Counted from the stretch's first letter, positions 32,122-41,777 are shown. The stretch: DNA of 58,905 bases from CAYVMP01 sp964452635 (GCA_964452635.1 CAYVMP010000002.1:1-58905); one strand, 5' to 3'. Made by a program: numbers and translations. The notes: generated by a model not told the origin, from the letters alone.

Positions 32122-34263
32122 ATGAACAGAGATTATCCACTTGAGCGAGTACGAAACTTCGGAATCATTGCACACATTGATGCCGGTAAAACAACGACAT
32201 CAGAGCGTGTACTCTATTACACAGGTATGTCACACAAAATCGGTGAAGTGCACGATGGTGCTGCAACGACTGACTGGATGGAACAGGAAAAGGAGCGCGG
32301 TATCACAATCACTGCGGCTGCGATTACGTGTTTCTGGAATCCAACATACATGGGTACAGATGCGTCTCTCAAACATCGATTCAACATCATCGATACTCCC
32401 GGACACGTGGATTTCACTGTAGAGGTGGAGCGATCACTCAAAGTACTCGACGGAGGTGTAGTTGTGTTTGATGGTGTTGCTGGGGTGGAGCCTCAATCTG
32501 AAACTGTGTGGCGTCAGGCTGATAAATATCATGTACCTCGACTCTGTTTCATAAATAAACTCGATCGAACAGGTGGATCATTTGAACGATCATTCCAGTC
32601 TATTATCGATCGTTTGAATAAAAACGCAGTTCGAATGCAAATCCCGATTGGTGAGGAAGGTAACTTCGAAGCAGTGATTGATTTGCTCAAAATGAAAGCG
32701 TATTACTTTGAAGGTGAAATGGGTATTAAAATCCGTGAAGCTGAAATTCCTGCTGAGTATCTCGAGCAGGCAAAGAAATATCGTGCAGAACTTGTCGAAA
32801 AGGCAGTGGAGCATGATGACGCGATGATGTCTGCGTACCTTGAGGGTACAGAACCATCTGTTGATGATTTAAAAAAGGTGATACGAAAGGCAACAATCGC
32901 AAACCACTTTTTCCCTGTGTTTACAGGATCAGCATTGAAAAATAAGGGAGTTCAACTCGTACTCGATGCAGTGGTAGATTTCCTCCCATCTCCACTTGAT
33001 ATTCCCCCAGTAAAGGGAACAGATCCAGCAACAGGCGAGGAGATTGAGCGAAAGGCGTCTGATGCAGAGCCATTCTCAGCACTTGCATTCAAACTCCAAA
33101 CAGATCCATTCGTTGGACAGCTCACATTCTTCCGAGTGTACTCTGGTACAATCGAAGCTGGTTCATATATCTATAACTCAACAACAGGCGAGAAAGAGCG
33201 TCTCGGCCGTATCGTGCGACTTCAAGCAAATGATCGTGAAGAAGTGAAAAAAGTATATGCAGGTGAAATCGCAGCTGCGGTAGGACTCAAAAATGCAAAG
33301 ACATCTCACACATTTTGTGACGAAACACATCCTATCGTACTCGACCCAATCAAGTTTGCTGAACCAGTGGTGTCTCTTCGTGTTGAACCAAAGACAAAGG
33401 CTGATCAGGAGAAAATGGGTATGGCACTCAAGAAACTCGGTGATGAGGATCCAACATTCCGAATCTCATCAAATAGTGAGACAGGGGAGACTATTATTTC
33501 TGGTATGGGAGAGCTTCACCTAGAAATCATGGTGGATCGAATGAAACGAGAATTTTCTGTTGAGGTAAATGTCGGTAAACCTCAGGTAGCATATCGAGAA
33601 ACGATTCTTGGATCTGCTGAAGCTGAACACAAATACATCAAGCAGACAGGAGGTAAGGGTCAATACGGTCACGTCAAGATTACATTGAAACCACTCGAAG
33701 CACTTGTGGAGGGAGCGAAGATTCCTAAAAACGTCCACCGATATGATGACTTTGAATTTATCGACTCTATTAAGGGAGGTGTTATCCCACAGGAATTCAT
33801 TCCTGCAGTAGAAAAGGGTGTACACGAGGCAATGGATCGCGGAATTGTTGCTGGTTTCAAAATGGTAAATGTATCGTGTGAACTCACATTCGGTTCGTAC
33901 CACGATGTTGACTCATCTGAAATCGCATACAAAATCGCTGCATCTCAAGCATTTCAGGATGCTGCAAAGCGTTCTCGACCGGTGATTCTCGAACCGATTA
34001 TGAAAGTAGAAGCAATCATGCCAGAGCAGTTCATGGGTGACGTCACTGGATCACTCTCTGGTAAACGAGGACAGATTGAAGGTATGGATGAACGAGGTAT
34101 GTTGCGTGTGATCCGAGCAAAGGTGCCACTTTCTGAGATGTTTGGATACACAACAGACATCCGATCGATGACTCAGGGACGAGGATCAATGACAATGGAG
34201 TTCGATCACTACGAAGTAGTACCTCCAAATGTTGAGAAGACTATCGTTGAGTCTCGAAAGTAA
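32122..34263 (+). CDS. fusA: Elongation factor G
   Basis: A 713-aa translocation GTPase. The G domain has AHIDAGKTTTSERVL (G1), the RGITIT switch region, DTPGHVDF (G3) and NKLD (G4). Domains II-V follow, with the domain IV loop region near GGKGQYGHVKI and the C-terminal DIRSMTQGRGSMTMEF. Length is slightly above E. coli (704 aa). It has its own promoter and terminator, so it is transcribed as a single gene rather than with rpsL-rpsG and tuf. Confidence 0.98.
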   Translation: MNRDYPLERVRNFGIIAHIDAGKTTTSERVLYYTGMSHKIGEVHDGAATTDWMEQEKERGITITAAAITCFWNPTYMGTDASLKHRFNIIDTPGHVDFTVEVERSLKVLDGGVVVFDGVAGVEPQSETVWRQADKYHVPRLCFINKLDRTGGSFERSFQSIIDRLNKNAVRMQIPIGEEGNFEAVIDLLKMKAYYFEGEMGIKIREAEIPAEYLEQAKKYRAELVEKAVEHDDAMMSAYLEGTEPSVDDLKKVIRKATIANHFFPVFTGSALKNKGVQLVLDAVVDFLPSPLDIPPVKGTDPATGEEIERKASDAEPFSALAFKLQTDPFVGQLTFFRVYSGTIEAGSYIYNSTTGEKERLGRIVRLQANDREEVKKVYAGEIAAAVGLKNAKTSHTFCDETHPIVLDPIKFAEPVVSLRVEPKTKADQEKMGMALKKLGDEDPTFRISSNSETGETIISGMGELHLEIMVDRMKREFSVEVNVGKPQVAYRETILGSAEAEHKYIKQTGGKGQYGHVKITLKPLEALVEGAKIPKNVHRYDDFEFIDSIKGGVIPQEFIPAVEKGVHEAMDRGIVAGFKMVNVSCELTFGSYHDVDSSEIAYKIAASQAFQDAAKRSRPVILEPIMKVEAIMPEQFMGDVTGSLSGKRGQIEGMDERGMLRVIRAKVPLSEMFGYTTDIRSMTQGRGSMTMEFDHYEVVPPNVEKTIVESRK

Positions 34264-34284
34264 TAGAAAAATAAAATAAATAAA

Positions 34285-34325
34285 TTAACAAAACATCTTG
34301 TGCACACCACAAGATGTTTTGTTAA
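34285..34325 (+). terminator. Terminator after fusA
   Basis: An 18-bp perfect stem with a 5-nt loop and AT-rich outer pairs, 22 nt past the fusA stop. Confidence 0.88.
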
Positions 34326-34354
34326 TTGTGTGTTGTTCGTGGAGGTACTATAAT
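34326..34354 (+). promoter_or_regulatory. Promoter of the 832-aa protein gene
   Basis: TTGTGT, a 17-nt spacer and TATAAT. The -10 ends 8 nt before the ATG at 34363, predicting a leaderless message. Confidence 0.65.
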
Positions 34355-34362
34355 GTAATTCA

Positions 34363-36861
34363 ATGAACGAGACATTTATACAAGATCTTGGTCTATACTC
34401 AAAACCAAAAGAATTTGATGTGTTGGATGAACAAAAAGGTTCTTTTGTGCCCGAAATATCTGAAAAAAGCTTAGAAGAAAAGAAGAAAGAGGCTGTTGAA
34501 TATCTACAAATTCTATCTGAGGGATCAAAGAAAAATTTAACAATGCCTATTGTTTTTATAGAATCTCTGAAAGAACGTTACACCAACGAATATATTAGAT
34601 TACATATTCAGGATAGATTTTTGGAAAGATATTTAACCTTGGATCAGGCAAATGATTTGTGTGATTTACTTGGAGTTGAACATGTAAATGTTGCAGTTTC
34701 ATCTGACGCAAATGATATAACAGCTCCAGCATCTCAAGAAAATCTTTCCGATGATTATTTAAACCAAAGCACTTTTGCCGAACCAGATCAAAAACCTGAA
34801 TCTGTTGACGCTCAAGTTCCTGCTGAATTAGAAGGTCAAGAAGAAATAAAAAATAAAGGTTTTAGGGATATTTGCTATGAATATGCAAAAGAGCAGGCAA
34901 AGTGGAAGAAAGAGCAGGGCGAGTTGAAAGTTAAGTTTAATCGAATTATGGAAGACCTTTTTAGAAAGGCCGATTCTATTGGTGAAAAAATAGTCGAGAA
35001 AGTGTCTGGTAAGGAAATAGATCCTGAAAAGAGTTCTCAAACATGGAATCCACCGCAGAGAGAAATTCAAGAAGATCTTAAACGGGCAAAAAAAGATTAT
35101 ATTGATGCAAAAAAAGAAAAATTAAAAGAAAAACTCCAAAGTGTTCCTGACGATGAGAGAATGGAAGCAATTCTTGAATTTGAACAGAAGGAATTTGATG
35201 TAATGCAAAAGTTGATACAAGAAGAACTTGCGGACACAGAGCAGTCTTTGCATAAGAAAGTGTTCTACGGTGGTCTCAAAAAGTGGAGAAAACTCAGTCC
35301 TGCAGGAAGAATTGCAGTCAGCTCGACTCTCATGGGTGTTGGTGGTGCAGTTGCATTTGGAAGCGCGGGTATTATTCCAATAGCAGGAGCGGTCGCATAC
35401 CGAGCAGCGCGAGGAGTAACAGGTGCTTTGGCGTCGTACGGTACTGCTAGGAGTGTCGATGCAATTTATGGCAAATATATGAAAGAAAGAGATGCACAAC
35501 GTAAAAATGAAGTTTTGAAAAATAATAAGCAGGAATACACTGTTGATCTTGATAAATATGAAGAAATAGAAAAAAAGTCTCGTGAATATTTTGAAAATGA
35601 ACAAAAAAGACTTAAATATAAGAATATCGCAAAAGCAAGTGCTGCTGTTCTGGTAGGTGGAGGTGTTAACTATGGCATGAATTTGGGAGTTGGTTCGTAC
35701 AATCATGTGGACGGTACCGTCTCTAAACCTTCTGTATCAGATACTGGTGTTCGAGTAAGACCAGTGACGGGAGGTAACCCAACACCTCAAGGATCTTCCA
35801 TCGAAACTCCTACACCAAAAAACATAGAAATACAAACAGAATTAAATAGCAAAGGTTTTATAAAAACATTCGACGATTTGAAGGAGAAAATTTTAAAGGA
35901 TTATGGAAATGACAAAACCAAACTTCCTCCAAATCTCAAGACATTTGTAGATACATCATCTACCAAACTCGCCATAGACAATGGTCTCTATGATCCATCA
36001 CATAATGCAAGTGCAATGGGTCTTAAAGGTGAGCATCTTTCTGTAGATAAGGATGGTCATCTTACTCTGAAACACCTCGGTGACAAACCTGCAGAGGTAA
36101 TAGACACAGGCAATCACAAATTTAATGTACTTCATAAAGATAAAATGTTTACACCGAAGGAGTCTCCGGTAGATTCTGTGGTTGCTCCAGAACCACCGAA
36201 AGTTGCATCTGCTCCTGTTGAGGCTGGAGTAGCTGGTTCATTGACTGAACCTGTTACTGATACTCCATCTTCTTATCCTGAACAGGGTATTTCTAATAAT
36301 GAAAATGATCAAATTGTTCGTGAAAATTCATCTAAATATCAAACATTAACAAATGAAGCACCAACTGGCGTTGACCATGTTGCACCAATAGAAGCAACAT
36401 CAGAAATTAAGGTAAATGCAGGTGGGTTTAAAGAATGGATTCCGAAAAGAACTGATACTCCTTTTGCTACAGAACATGTCTTTGAAGGTAAAAAAATATT
36501 TCAACTGGCTGATTTCTTACAAGAGGATAGTTTGTCTAAATCATTCCGCGAAGACTTTGTAAAAATATTCGAGCGAACAGTTGATATCAAAACACTTGGC
36601 AAAGTGGTCAAACCTATTCCGTTTGAGGGAGGTATCGCTCATGTCGTACAGGGAGCGAATGATAAAGTTCATGTGTTGCTTAACGGCAAACCTATAGCCG
36701 AAGGGCTCGTAGATGCACAAGGTGCACATGTAAAACTTCTACCAGGCATGCAACATGGAGGAGCGCTCAGACTTTTCTTTGCAGACAATGCGTTCGAGCG
36801 AGTATTTAAATCCAAAGCAATGACAAATGCCATCAAGACATTAACAATAGCTCAAAAATAA
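34363..36861 (+). CDS. Large multidomain protein of unknown function
   Basis: An 832-aa protein. Residues 1-300 are charged and mostly helical or coiled coil. Residues about 307-365 hold Gly/Ala-rich hydrophobic stretches (AVSSTLMGVGGAVAFGSAGI then IPIAGAVAYRAARG). A second hydrophobic stretch lies near 420-445 (AKASAAVLVGGGVNYGMNLG). The rest is Pro/Thr/Glu-rich and ends in a possible compact domain (about 690-832). No family is recognised. It is probably membrane-associated with large regions on one or both sides. It starts 5 nt upstream of a small helical gene as a two-gene operon wedged between fusA and tuf. Confidence 0.75.
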   Translation: MNETFIQDLGLYSKPKEFDVLDEQKGSFVPEISEKSLEEKKKEAVEYLQILSEGSKKNLTMPIVFIESLKERYTNEYIRLHIQDRFLERYLTLDQANDLCDLLGVEHVNVAVSSDANDITAPASQENLSDDYLNQSTFAEPDQKPESVDAQVPAELEGQEEIKNKGFRDICYEYAKEQAKWKKEQGELKVKFNRIMEDLFRKADSIGEKIVEKVSGKEIDPEKSSQTWNPPQREIQEDLKRAKKDYIDAKKEKLKEKLQSVPDDERMEAILEFEQKEFDVMQKLIQEELADTEQSLHKKVFYGGLKKWRKLSPAGRIAVSSTLMGVGGAVAFGSAGIIPIAGAVAYRAARGVTGALASYGTARSVDAIYGKYMKERDAQRKNEVLKNNKQEYTVDLDKYEEIEKKSREYFENEQKRLKYKNIAKASAAVLVGGGVNYGMNLGVGSYNHVDGTVSKPSVSDTGVRVRPVTGGNPTPQGSSIETPTPKNIEIQTELNSKGFIKTFDDLKEKILKDYGNDKTKLPPNLKTFVDTSSTKLAIDNGLYDPSHNASAMGLKGEHLSVDKDGHLTLKHLGDKPAEVIDTGNHKFNVLHKDKMFTPKESPVDSVVAPEPPKVASAPVEAGVAGSLTEPVTDTPSSYPEQGISNNENDQIVRENSSKYQTLTNEAPTGVDHVAPIEATSEIKVNAGGFKEWIPKRTDTPFATEHVFEGKKIFQLADFLQEDSLSKSFREDFVKIFERTVDIKTLGKVVKPIPFEGGIAHVVQGANDKVHVLLNGKPIAEGLVDAQGAHVKLLPGMQHGGALRLFFADNAFERVFKSKAMTNAIKTLTIAQK

Positions 36862-36866
36862 TTATC

Positions 36867-37163
36867 ATGAACATTGTATCAAAAGAAATCATACAGGAGT
36901 GGGGACTCGGCAACCTCTCCGAAATAAAGCAAGTTGAGATGGTGGAGCGTATTGGACTGCTCATCTACCAAGCTGTGTTGGTGCAATCTCTTGATATACT
37001 CTCTGATGCCGAGCAAACAGAGCTCGATACTCTCATGGGGGAGGATTCTACTACCACAGAGGATGTTCTCGCATTTCTTAACTCAAAAATCCCCACATTT
37101 AAGGAATTAGTAAAAGAAGAGCAAGATCGACTGAAGGAAAGTATATTGGTAGCGAGTGAGTAG
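36867..37163 (+). CDS. Small acidic helical protein (DUF5663-like)
   Basis: A 98-aa, all-helical acidic protein: WGLGNLSEIKQVEMVERIGLLIYQAVL, then LSDAEQTELDTLMGE. The layout resembles DUF5663, a small family seen in Patescibacteria, but this assignment is tentative. The start is 5 nt after the stop of the 832-aa gene, so the two products are probably made together and may interact (inference). Confidence 0.7.
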   Translation: MNIVSKEIIQEWGLGNLSEIKQVEMVERIGLLIYQAVLVQSLDILSDAEQTELDTLMGEDSTTTEDVLAFLNSKIPTFKELVKEEQDRLKESILVASE

Positions 37164-37187
37164 GGTTCACAGTTTTTTTCTAACATA

Positions 37188-37215
37188 TTGACTATTGGCT
37201 CTCTTTTGCTAATAT
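37188..37215 (+). promoter_or_regulatory. Promoter of tuf
   Basis: TTGACT, a 16-nt spacer and TAATAT. It gives a leader of about 130 nt before tuf. The leader can fold near 37226-37265 (GCATG/CATGC and a GGTGCTCG/CGGGTACC-like stem). Confidence 0.75.
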
Positions 37216-37349
37216 AGAGTTCATCGCATGTTTTTGGCATGCTTGGTGCTCGTTTTCGGGTACCGTGATAGTTATCAGGGGTTGGTTGAATTCTCGAAGA
37301 TCATCTCCTTATAATTAGTAATTTTAATAATAATTTAACAATAAATATT

Positions 37350-38546
37350 ATGGCAGATTTTGATCGATCAAAACCACACGTAAACGTGGGAACAATTGGA
37401 CACGTTGACCACGGTAAGACTACTCTTACTGCGGCAATTTTGAGTGTGCTTGGACGTGCAGGTGCAGGATATTCATCTAAAATCAAGGGTGTTGACCAAA
37501 TTGACTCAGCTCCTGAGGAAAAAGCACGAGGTATTACTATTGCGCTCTCTCACAACGAATACGAGACACCAACTCGTCACTACGCACACATTGACGCACC
37601 GGGTCACGCTGACTACATCAAAAACATGATTACTGGTGCAGCACAGATGGACGGTGCAGTACTCGTGGTTGCAGCTACAGACGGTGCGATGCCACAGACA
37701 CGTGAGCACGTACTTCTCGCAAAGCAGGTTGGAGTTCCAAAGATTATCGTATTTCTAAACAAATGCGACATGGTTCCTGATAAGGATCTTATTGACCTCG
37801 TTGAGGAAGAAGTTCGAGAGCTCCTCACAAAGAATGGTTTCGATGGTGCTGGTGCTCCAGTTATCCGCGGATCAGGTCTTAAGGCTCTTGAGGCAACATC
37901 AAATGATGATGAGTGGGCACAGAAGGTTCTTGAGCTTGCAAATGCGCTTGATACATACATTCCAGTTCCACAGCGAGATACAGCAAAGCCATTCCTTATG
38001 CCAGTTGAAGACATCTTCTCTATTGAAGGAAGAGGAACAGTGGTTACAGGACGTATTGAACGAGGTATTGTAAAGGTGGGTGAAGAAATCGAATGTGTCG
38101 GTCTTCACGATACACAGAAATACACTGTGACTGGTATCGAAATGTTCAATAAATCATTGAACGAAGGTATCGCAGGAGACAACGCAGGTATTCTCCTCCG
38201 AGGTGCAAAGAAAGAAGATATTCACCGAGGTCAGGTACTCGCAGCAAAGGGTTCAGTTACTCCACACACAGAATTTGAAGCAGAGGTATACGTACTCTCA
38301 AAGGATGAGGGAGGACGACACACACCATTCTTCTCAGGGTATAAACCACAGTTCTACATCCGAACTACAGACGTTACAGGTGATGTGACTCTTAACGAAG
38401 GTGTTGAGATGGTAATGCCAGGAGATACAGTTACATTCAAAGTTAAGCTCGTTGCTCCAGTTGCGCTCGAGGATAACACTCGATTTGCGATTCGAGAGGG
38501 GGGAAAGACCGTCGGCGCAGGAGTCGTAACCAAAGTCATCGCATAA
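37350..38546 (+). CDS. tuf: Elongation factor Tu
   Basis: A 398-aa GTPase that delivers aminoacyl-tRNA. The G motifs are GHVDHGKTTLT, RGITI, DAPGHADY (Ala in place of the common Cys of DCPGH) and NKCD. Domains II and III are complete and end KTVGAGVVTKVIA. It has its own promoter with a long leader and is followed by stem-loop element G instead of running directly into rpsJ. Confidence 0.98.
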   Translation: MADFDRSKPHVNVGTIGHVDHGKTTLTAAILSVLGRAGAGYSSKIKGVDQIDSAPEEKARGITIALSHNEYETPTRHYAHIDAPGHADYIKNMITGAAQMDGAVLVVAATDGAMPQTREHVLLAKQVGVPKIIVFLNKCDMVPDKDLIDLVEEEVRELLTKNGFDGAGAPVIRGSGLKALEATSNDDEWAQKVLELANALDTYIPVPQRDTAKPFLMPVEDIFSIEGRGTVVTGRIERGIVKVGEEIECVGLHDTQKYTVTGIEMFNKSLNEGIAGDNAGILLRGAKKEDIHRGQVLAAKGSVTPHTEFEAEVYVLSKDEGGRHTPFFSGYKPQFYIRTTDVTGDVTLNEGVEMVMPGDTVTFKVKLVAPVALEDNTRFAIREGGKTVGAGVVTKVIA

Positions 38547-38570
38547 AAATTCCATATTTTGCCAATCTCA

Positions 38571-38646
38571 TCGTCTATAATCTTTAAATAATTCTCACCT
38601 ACGCACTCAAGGCAGGCTCGAATTATTTAAAAATTCTATACGCGAC
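38571..38646 (+). repeat. Stem-loop element G (TCACCT...AGGCTC type)
   Basis: A perfect 12-bp stem (38583-38594/38620-38631), with partly paired flanks, closes a 25-nt loop region whose sequence closely matches that of element F after rplN: TCACCT, then CGCACTCA, then GGCAGGCTC. It lies between tuf and rpsJ and may act as terminator or processing site. Confidence 0.75.
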
Positions 38647-38685
38647 CTTGGCTAAAATCTGAAATTTTTCAAAAACTAAAACATA

Positions 38686-39066
38686 ATGACAACAAAAGAA
38701 GCTACAAAAAAATCAGCCCCCAAGAAAGCATCCGCAAAGACTGCAGTGAAAGGCGATGTGATTTCAAAGCTCCGAATTCGCGTTCAGGCGTATGAGTACA
38801 AAATCCTTGATTTGTCTGTAAAGCAGATCATCGATACTGCACTCCGATATGATGCAAAGGTAGAGGGACCAATTCCACTTCCAACATCTATCAAGAAATA
38901 CACTGTAAACCGAGCAGCGTTTGTGTACAAAAACGCTCGAGAGCAGTTTGAAATGCGCATCCATAAACGACTTATTGATATTTTGAATCCTACTCCTAAA
39001 ATCATGGAAGCACTGACAAATCTGTCGCTTCCAAGTGGAGTGAATATTGACGTCAAGATAATCTAA
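38686..39066 (+). CDS. rpsJ: 30S ribosomal protein S10 with N-terminal extension
   Basis: A 126-aa head protein, also NusE in antitermination. The S10 core starts near residue 27 (KLRIRVQAYEYKILD) and includes NAREQFEMRIHKRLIDIL. About 24 extra N-terminal residues are Lys/Ala-rich (MTTKEATKKSAPKKASAKTA) and probably disordered or rRNA-binding. It ends in a strong UUCG-loop terminator, so it is separated from rplC, unlike in the usual S10 operon. Confidence 0.95.
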   Translation: MTTKEATKKSAPKKASAKTAVKGDVISKLRIRVQAYEYKILDLSVKQIIDTALRYDAKVEGPIPLPTSIKKYTVNRAAFVYKNAREQFEMRIHKRLIDILNPTPKIMEALTNLSLPSGVNIDVKII

Positions 39067-39070
39067 TTAA

Positions 39071-39100
39071 ATCAAAAACCACCTTCGGGTGGTTTTTGAT
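39071..39100 (+). terminator. Terminator after rpsJ
   Basis: A 13-bp perfect stem closed by a C(TTCG)G tetraloop with a T-rich 3' arm, 4 nt after the stop codon. Confidence 0.93.
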
Positions 39101-39152
39101 TTTCACGATATTCACGATATTTTCTAGTTCACGTTGTTTGTGTCTGTGGGGC

Positions 39153-39181
39153 TTGAATTAAAAAACGATATCTGCTAGTAT
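39153..39181 (+). promoter_or_regulatory. Promoter of the rplC-rplB operon
   Basis: TTGAAT, a 17-nt spacer and TAGTAT. Predicted leader about 20 nt. Confidence 0.7.
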
Positions 39182-39208
39182 GTGCAAATCGCCAATACGG
39201 CTTTTTTT

Positions 39209-39820
39209 ATGAAATTCATTCTCGGTACAAAAGTAAATATGACTCAGATCTTCGATGAGAAGGGGGCAGTTCACCCTGTGACTGTTCTTAAGGTTGGTCC
39301 AATGACTGTGACTCAGGTAAAAACGACTGCAACAGATGGCTACAATGCTGTGCAGTTTGGATACGGCACTCGTCGAGCAAAGAATATCAACAAACCACTC
39401 ACTGGTCACATGAAGGGTGGTGCATTCATGCACCTTCGTGAACAGCGTCTTGAAACTGAACCAACACTCGCTCTCGGGGATACTGTAGATGCTTCTGTAT
39501 TTACTGCTGGAGAGACAGTTACTGTGTCTGGAACATCAAAAGGTAAAGGATTCCAAGGTGTCGTAAAGCGACATGGATTCAAAGGAGGTCCTCGATCACA
39601 CGGACAGAAACACTCAGAACGTGAACCGGGATCTCTTGGAGGAGGAGGACGAGATGGAGGTCGTGTTGCAAAAAACAAACGAATGGCAGGACGTACTGGT
39701 GGAGATCGCATCACTACAGGAGGATTAACTGTGGTTGCTGTTAAACCAGAGACAGGTGAAATGTTCATTCGAGGTGCTATCGCAGGACGCCGAGGTTCTC
39801 TTGTTGAAATTACTGCATAA
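39209..39820 (+). CDS. rplC: 50S ribosomal protein L3
   Basis: A 203-aa early assembly protein near the peptidyl-transferase centre. It has the signature FKGGPRSHGQKHSEREPGSLG and RVAKNKRMAGRTGGDRIT. The ATG at 39209 (MKFILGTKVNMTQIF) is the normal start; the longer frame begins in the leader. It heads the operon rplC-rplD-rplW-rplB. Confidence 0.97.
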   Translation: MKFILGTKVNMTQIFDEKGAVHPVTVLKVGPMTVTQVKTTATDGYNAVQFGYGTRRAKNINKPLTGHMKGGAFMHLREQRLETEPTLALGDTVDASVFTAGETVTVSGTSKGKGFQGVVKRHGFKGGPRSHGQKHSEREPGSLGGGGRDGGRVAKNKRMAGRTGGDRITTGGLTVVAVKPETGEMFIRGAIAGRRGSLVEITA

Positions 39821-39836
39821 CCCGTCTGTAACTACT

Positions 39837-40520
39837 ATGGAAACAACACTCTACACACAAAAAGGTACTGAATCAAAGAAAATCACTCTTCCTGAAAGTG
39901 TCTTTGGTTTGCCGTGGAATGCCGATCTTGTACATCAGGTCGTGACATCAATGGAATCAACTGCACGTACTCCTGTGGCTCATACTAAAAACCGTGGAGA
40001 AGTATCTGGAGGTGGAAAGAAACCATGGAAGCAAAAGGGAACAGGTCGCGCTCGACACGGATCAACTCGATCACCGATTTGGGTTGGTGGAGGTGTGACG
40101 CACGGTCCTCGCAATGAAAAGATTTTCCTTCGAAAAGTGAACAAGAAAATGAAGGCAAAGGCACTCTACACGATTCTTTCTGCTAAATTCAAAAAAGGTC
40201 AGATTCTTTTCGTAGATGATTTTAAAATCACTGATGCAAAGACAAAGGAGGCAAAGGGTATTTTGAGCTCACTCTCAAAAGTATCTGGATTCTCTGATCT
40301 TCTCCTCAAGCGCAAAAACTCAGCATATATTGCAACATCTATTAAAAGTCCTGTGGTAGAGCGAAGTTTTGGTAACTTTGGAAACCTTGTGGTAGATGAA
40401 ATTCGAAACATGAGTCCTCTTGATTTGATGAAATACAAGTATGTTGTTATCGCAAATCCTGAGGCAGGACTCGGACAGATTTCAGAAAAACTTGCACCAA
40501 AGAAAGCATCGGTGAAATAA
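39837..40520 (+). CDS. rplD: 50S ribosomal protein L4
   Basis: A 227-aa protein lining the exit tunnel. The tunnel loop KNRGEVSGGGKKPWKQKGTGRARHGSTRSP carries the conserved GTGRAR motif. The ATG at 39837 follows the rplC stop by 16 nt; an upstream in-frame start inside rplC is unlikely. In E. coli L4 also represses the S10 operon, but no matching leader structure was recognised here. Confidence 0.96.
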   Translation: METTLYTQKGTESKKITLPESVFGLPWNADLVHQVVTSMESTARTPVAHTKNRGEVSGGGKKPWKQKGTGRARHGSTRSPIWVGGGVTHGPRNEKIFLRKVNKKMKAKALYTILSAKFKKGQILFVDDFKITDAKTKEAKGILSSLSKVSGFSDLLLKRKNSAYIATSIKSPVVERSFGNFGNLVVDEIRNMSPLDLMKYKYVVIANPEAGLGQISEKLAPKKASVK

Positions 40521-40538
40521 ATATTTTAATACACACAC

Positions 40539-40814
40539 ATGAACACTTCAGCTACACTCATCCGCCCACATATTACAGAAAAAGCGACTCGGTCTGCTGA
40601 GTCAGATGTGTATGTGTTTCAAGTGCTCGGGACATCAACAAAGAAAACTATTACTCGAGCTATTGTTGAGCAATACAAAGTAACTCCAGTAAAAGTATCT
40701 GTCGTTACGATTCCAGCAAAGGAAACATTTGTTCGTGGTAAACGAGGTATGAAAGCTGGGTATAAAAAAGCCTATATTTACTTAAAGAAAGGAGACAAAA
40801 TAGAGATTATATAA
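40539..40814 (+). CDS. rplW: 50S ribosomal protein L23
   Basis: A 91-aa protein at the tunnel exit, docking site for trigger factor and SRP. It begins IRPHITEKATRSAES and has the basic loop PAKETFVRGKRGMKAGYKKAYIYLKKGD. Length is typical. It sits 18 nt after rplD and 10 nt before rplB. Confidence 0.96.
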   Translation: MNTSATLIRPHITEKATRSAESDVYVFQVLGTSTKKTITRAIVEQYKVTPVKVSVVTIPAKETFVRGKRGMKAGYKKAYIYLKKGDKIEII

Positions 40815-40824
40815 TATATACACC

Positions 40825-41667
40825 ATGAAGAGATTTAAACCTACATCACCATCACGCCGAAACATGACATCCATTGAGTATGGAAAGATGTTGACTGCTG
40901 GAGAGCCTGTAAAGTCTCTCACACATGGATTCAAACGATCTGTTGGACGCAACCACCATGGAGAGATTACAACTCGTCACAAGGGAGGTGGACACAAACG
41001 ACTCTTCCGAGAGATTGATTTTACATATGATAAAGTAGATGTTCCATATACTATCAAAACAGTAGAGTACGATCCAAACCGATCTGGATTCATAGGTCTT
41101 GCTCAGTATGCTGACGGTGCAAAGCGATACATTCTCCTTCCAAAGGGTGCACGTATTGGGGATGTATTTCTCACAAGTGAAACTGCAGAGGTCAAGTCAG
41201 GCAATCGTCTTCCACTTAAAAACATTACCGTCGGTACATTTGTATACAATGTTGAGGTTAAACCACGTGGAGGCGCAAAGCTCGGACGTTCAGGAGGTAA
41301 CTTCATTGAGGTTATCGCAAAGGACGGTGGAATGGTTGATTTGAAAATGCCGTCAACTGAAGTTCGTAAGGTCAAGGATACTGCATGGGCTACAGTCGGT
41401 GAGGTTTCAAACGATGAAAACCGACTTGTAAATCTCGGTAAGGCAGGACGCTCACGATGGCTCGGTATTCGTCCAACTGTTCGTGGTACTGCGATGAACC
41501 CAGTTGACCACCCACACGGAGGAGGTGAGGGAAGGCAAGGTAGAGGACGTCGCAAGGCGATATCTGCATGGGGACGACCAACAGGCAAGGGTCAGAAATC
41601 TCGAACTCCAAAGAAATACTCAAATAAATTCATTGTCTCTCGTCGAAAAGTTGGTAAGAGAAAATAA
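40825..41667 (+). CDS. rplB: 50S ribosomal protein L2
   Basis: A 280-aa protein needed for subunit association and peptidyl transfer. It has the N-terminal TTRHKGGGHKR motif and the C-terminal signature GTAMNPVDHPHGGGEGR containing the conserved active-centre His. Length is normal. A strong terminator follows, then an inserted cassette region, before rpsS resumes the operon order. Confidence 0.98.
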   Translation: MKRFKPTSPSRRNMTSIEYGKMLTAGEPVKSLTHGFKRSVGRNHHGEITTRHKGGGHKRLFREIDFTYDKVDVPYTIKTVEYDPNRSGFIGLAQYADGAKRYILLPKGARIGDVFLTSETAEVKSGNRLPLKNITVGTFVYNVEVKPRGGAKLGRSGGNFIEVIAKDGGMVDLKMPSTEVRKVKDTAWATVGEVSNDENRLVNLGKAGRSRWLGIRPTVRGTAMNPVDHPHGGGEGRQGRGRRKAISAWGRPTGKGQKSRTPKKYSNKFIVSRRKVGKRK

Positions 41668-41681
41668 GAAAGAAAGTAAAC

Positions 41682-41710
41682 AAAATACCGCTCAACAGAG
41701 CGGTATTTTT
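41682..41710 (+). terminator. Terminator after rplB
   Basis: A 12-bp perfect stem (AAAATACCGCTC with its complement), AACA loop and a T-run, 14 nt after the stop codon. Confidence 0.93.
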
Positions 41711-41736
41711 GTACATGCAATTCATATGGGAAGCTA

Positions 41737-41765
41737 TTGACTTTTACATTGAAAAGTAGTATAAT
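41737..41765 (+). promoter_or_regulatory. Strong promoter of a small transcript after rplB
   Basis: TTGACT, a 17-nt spacer and TATAAT, a near-perfect consensus. The transcript would start near 41772. Confidence 0.8.
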
Positions 41766-41777
41766 ATATGAAGAATT

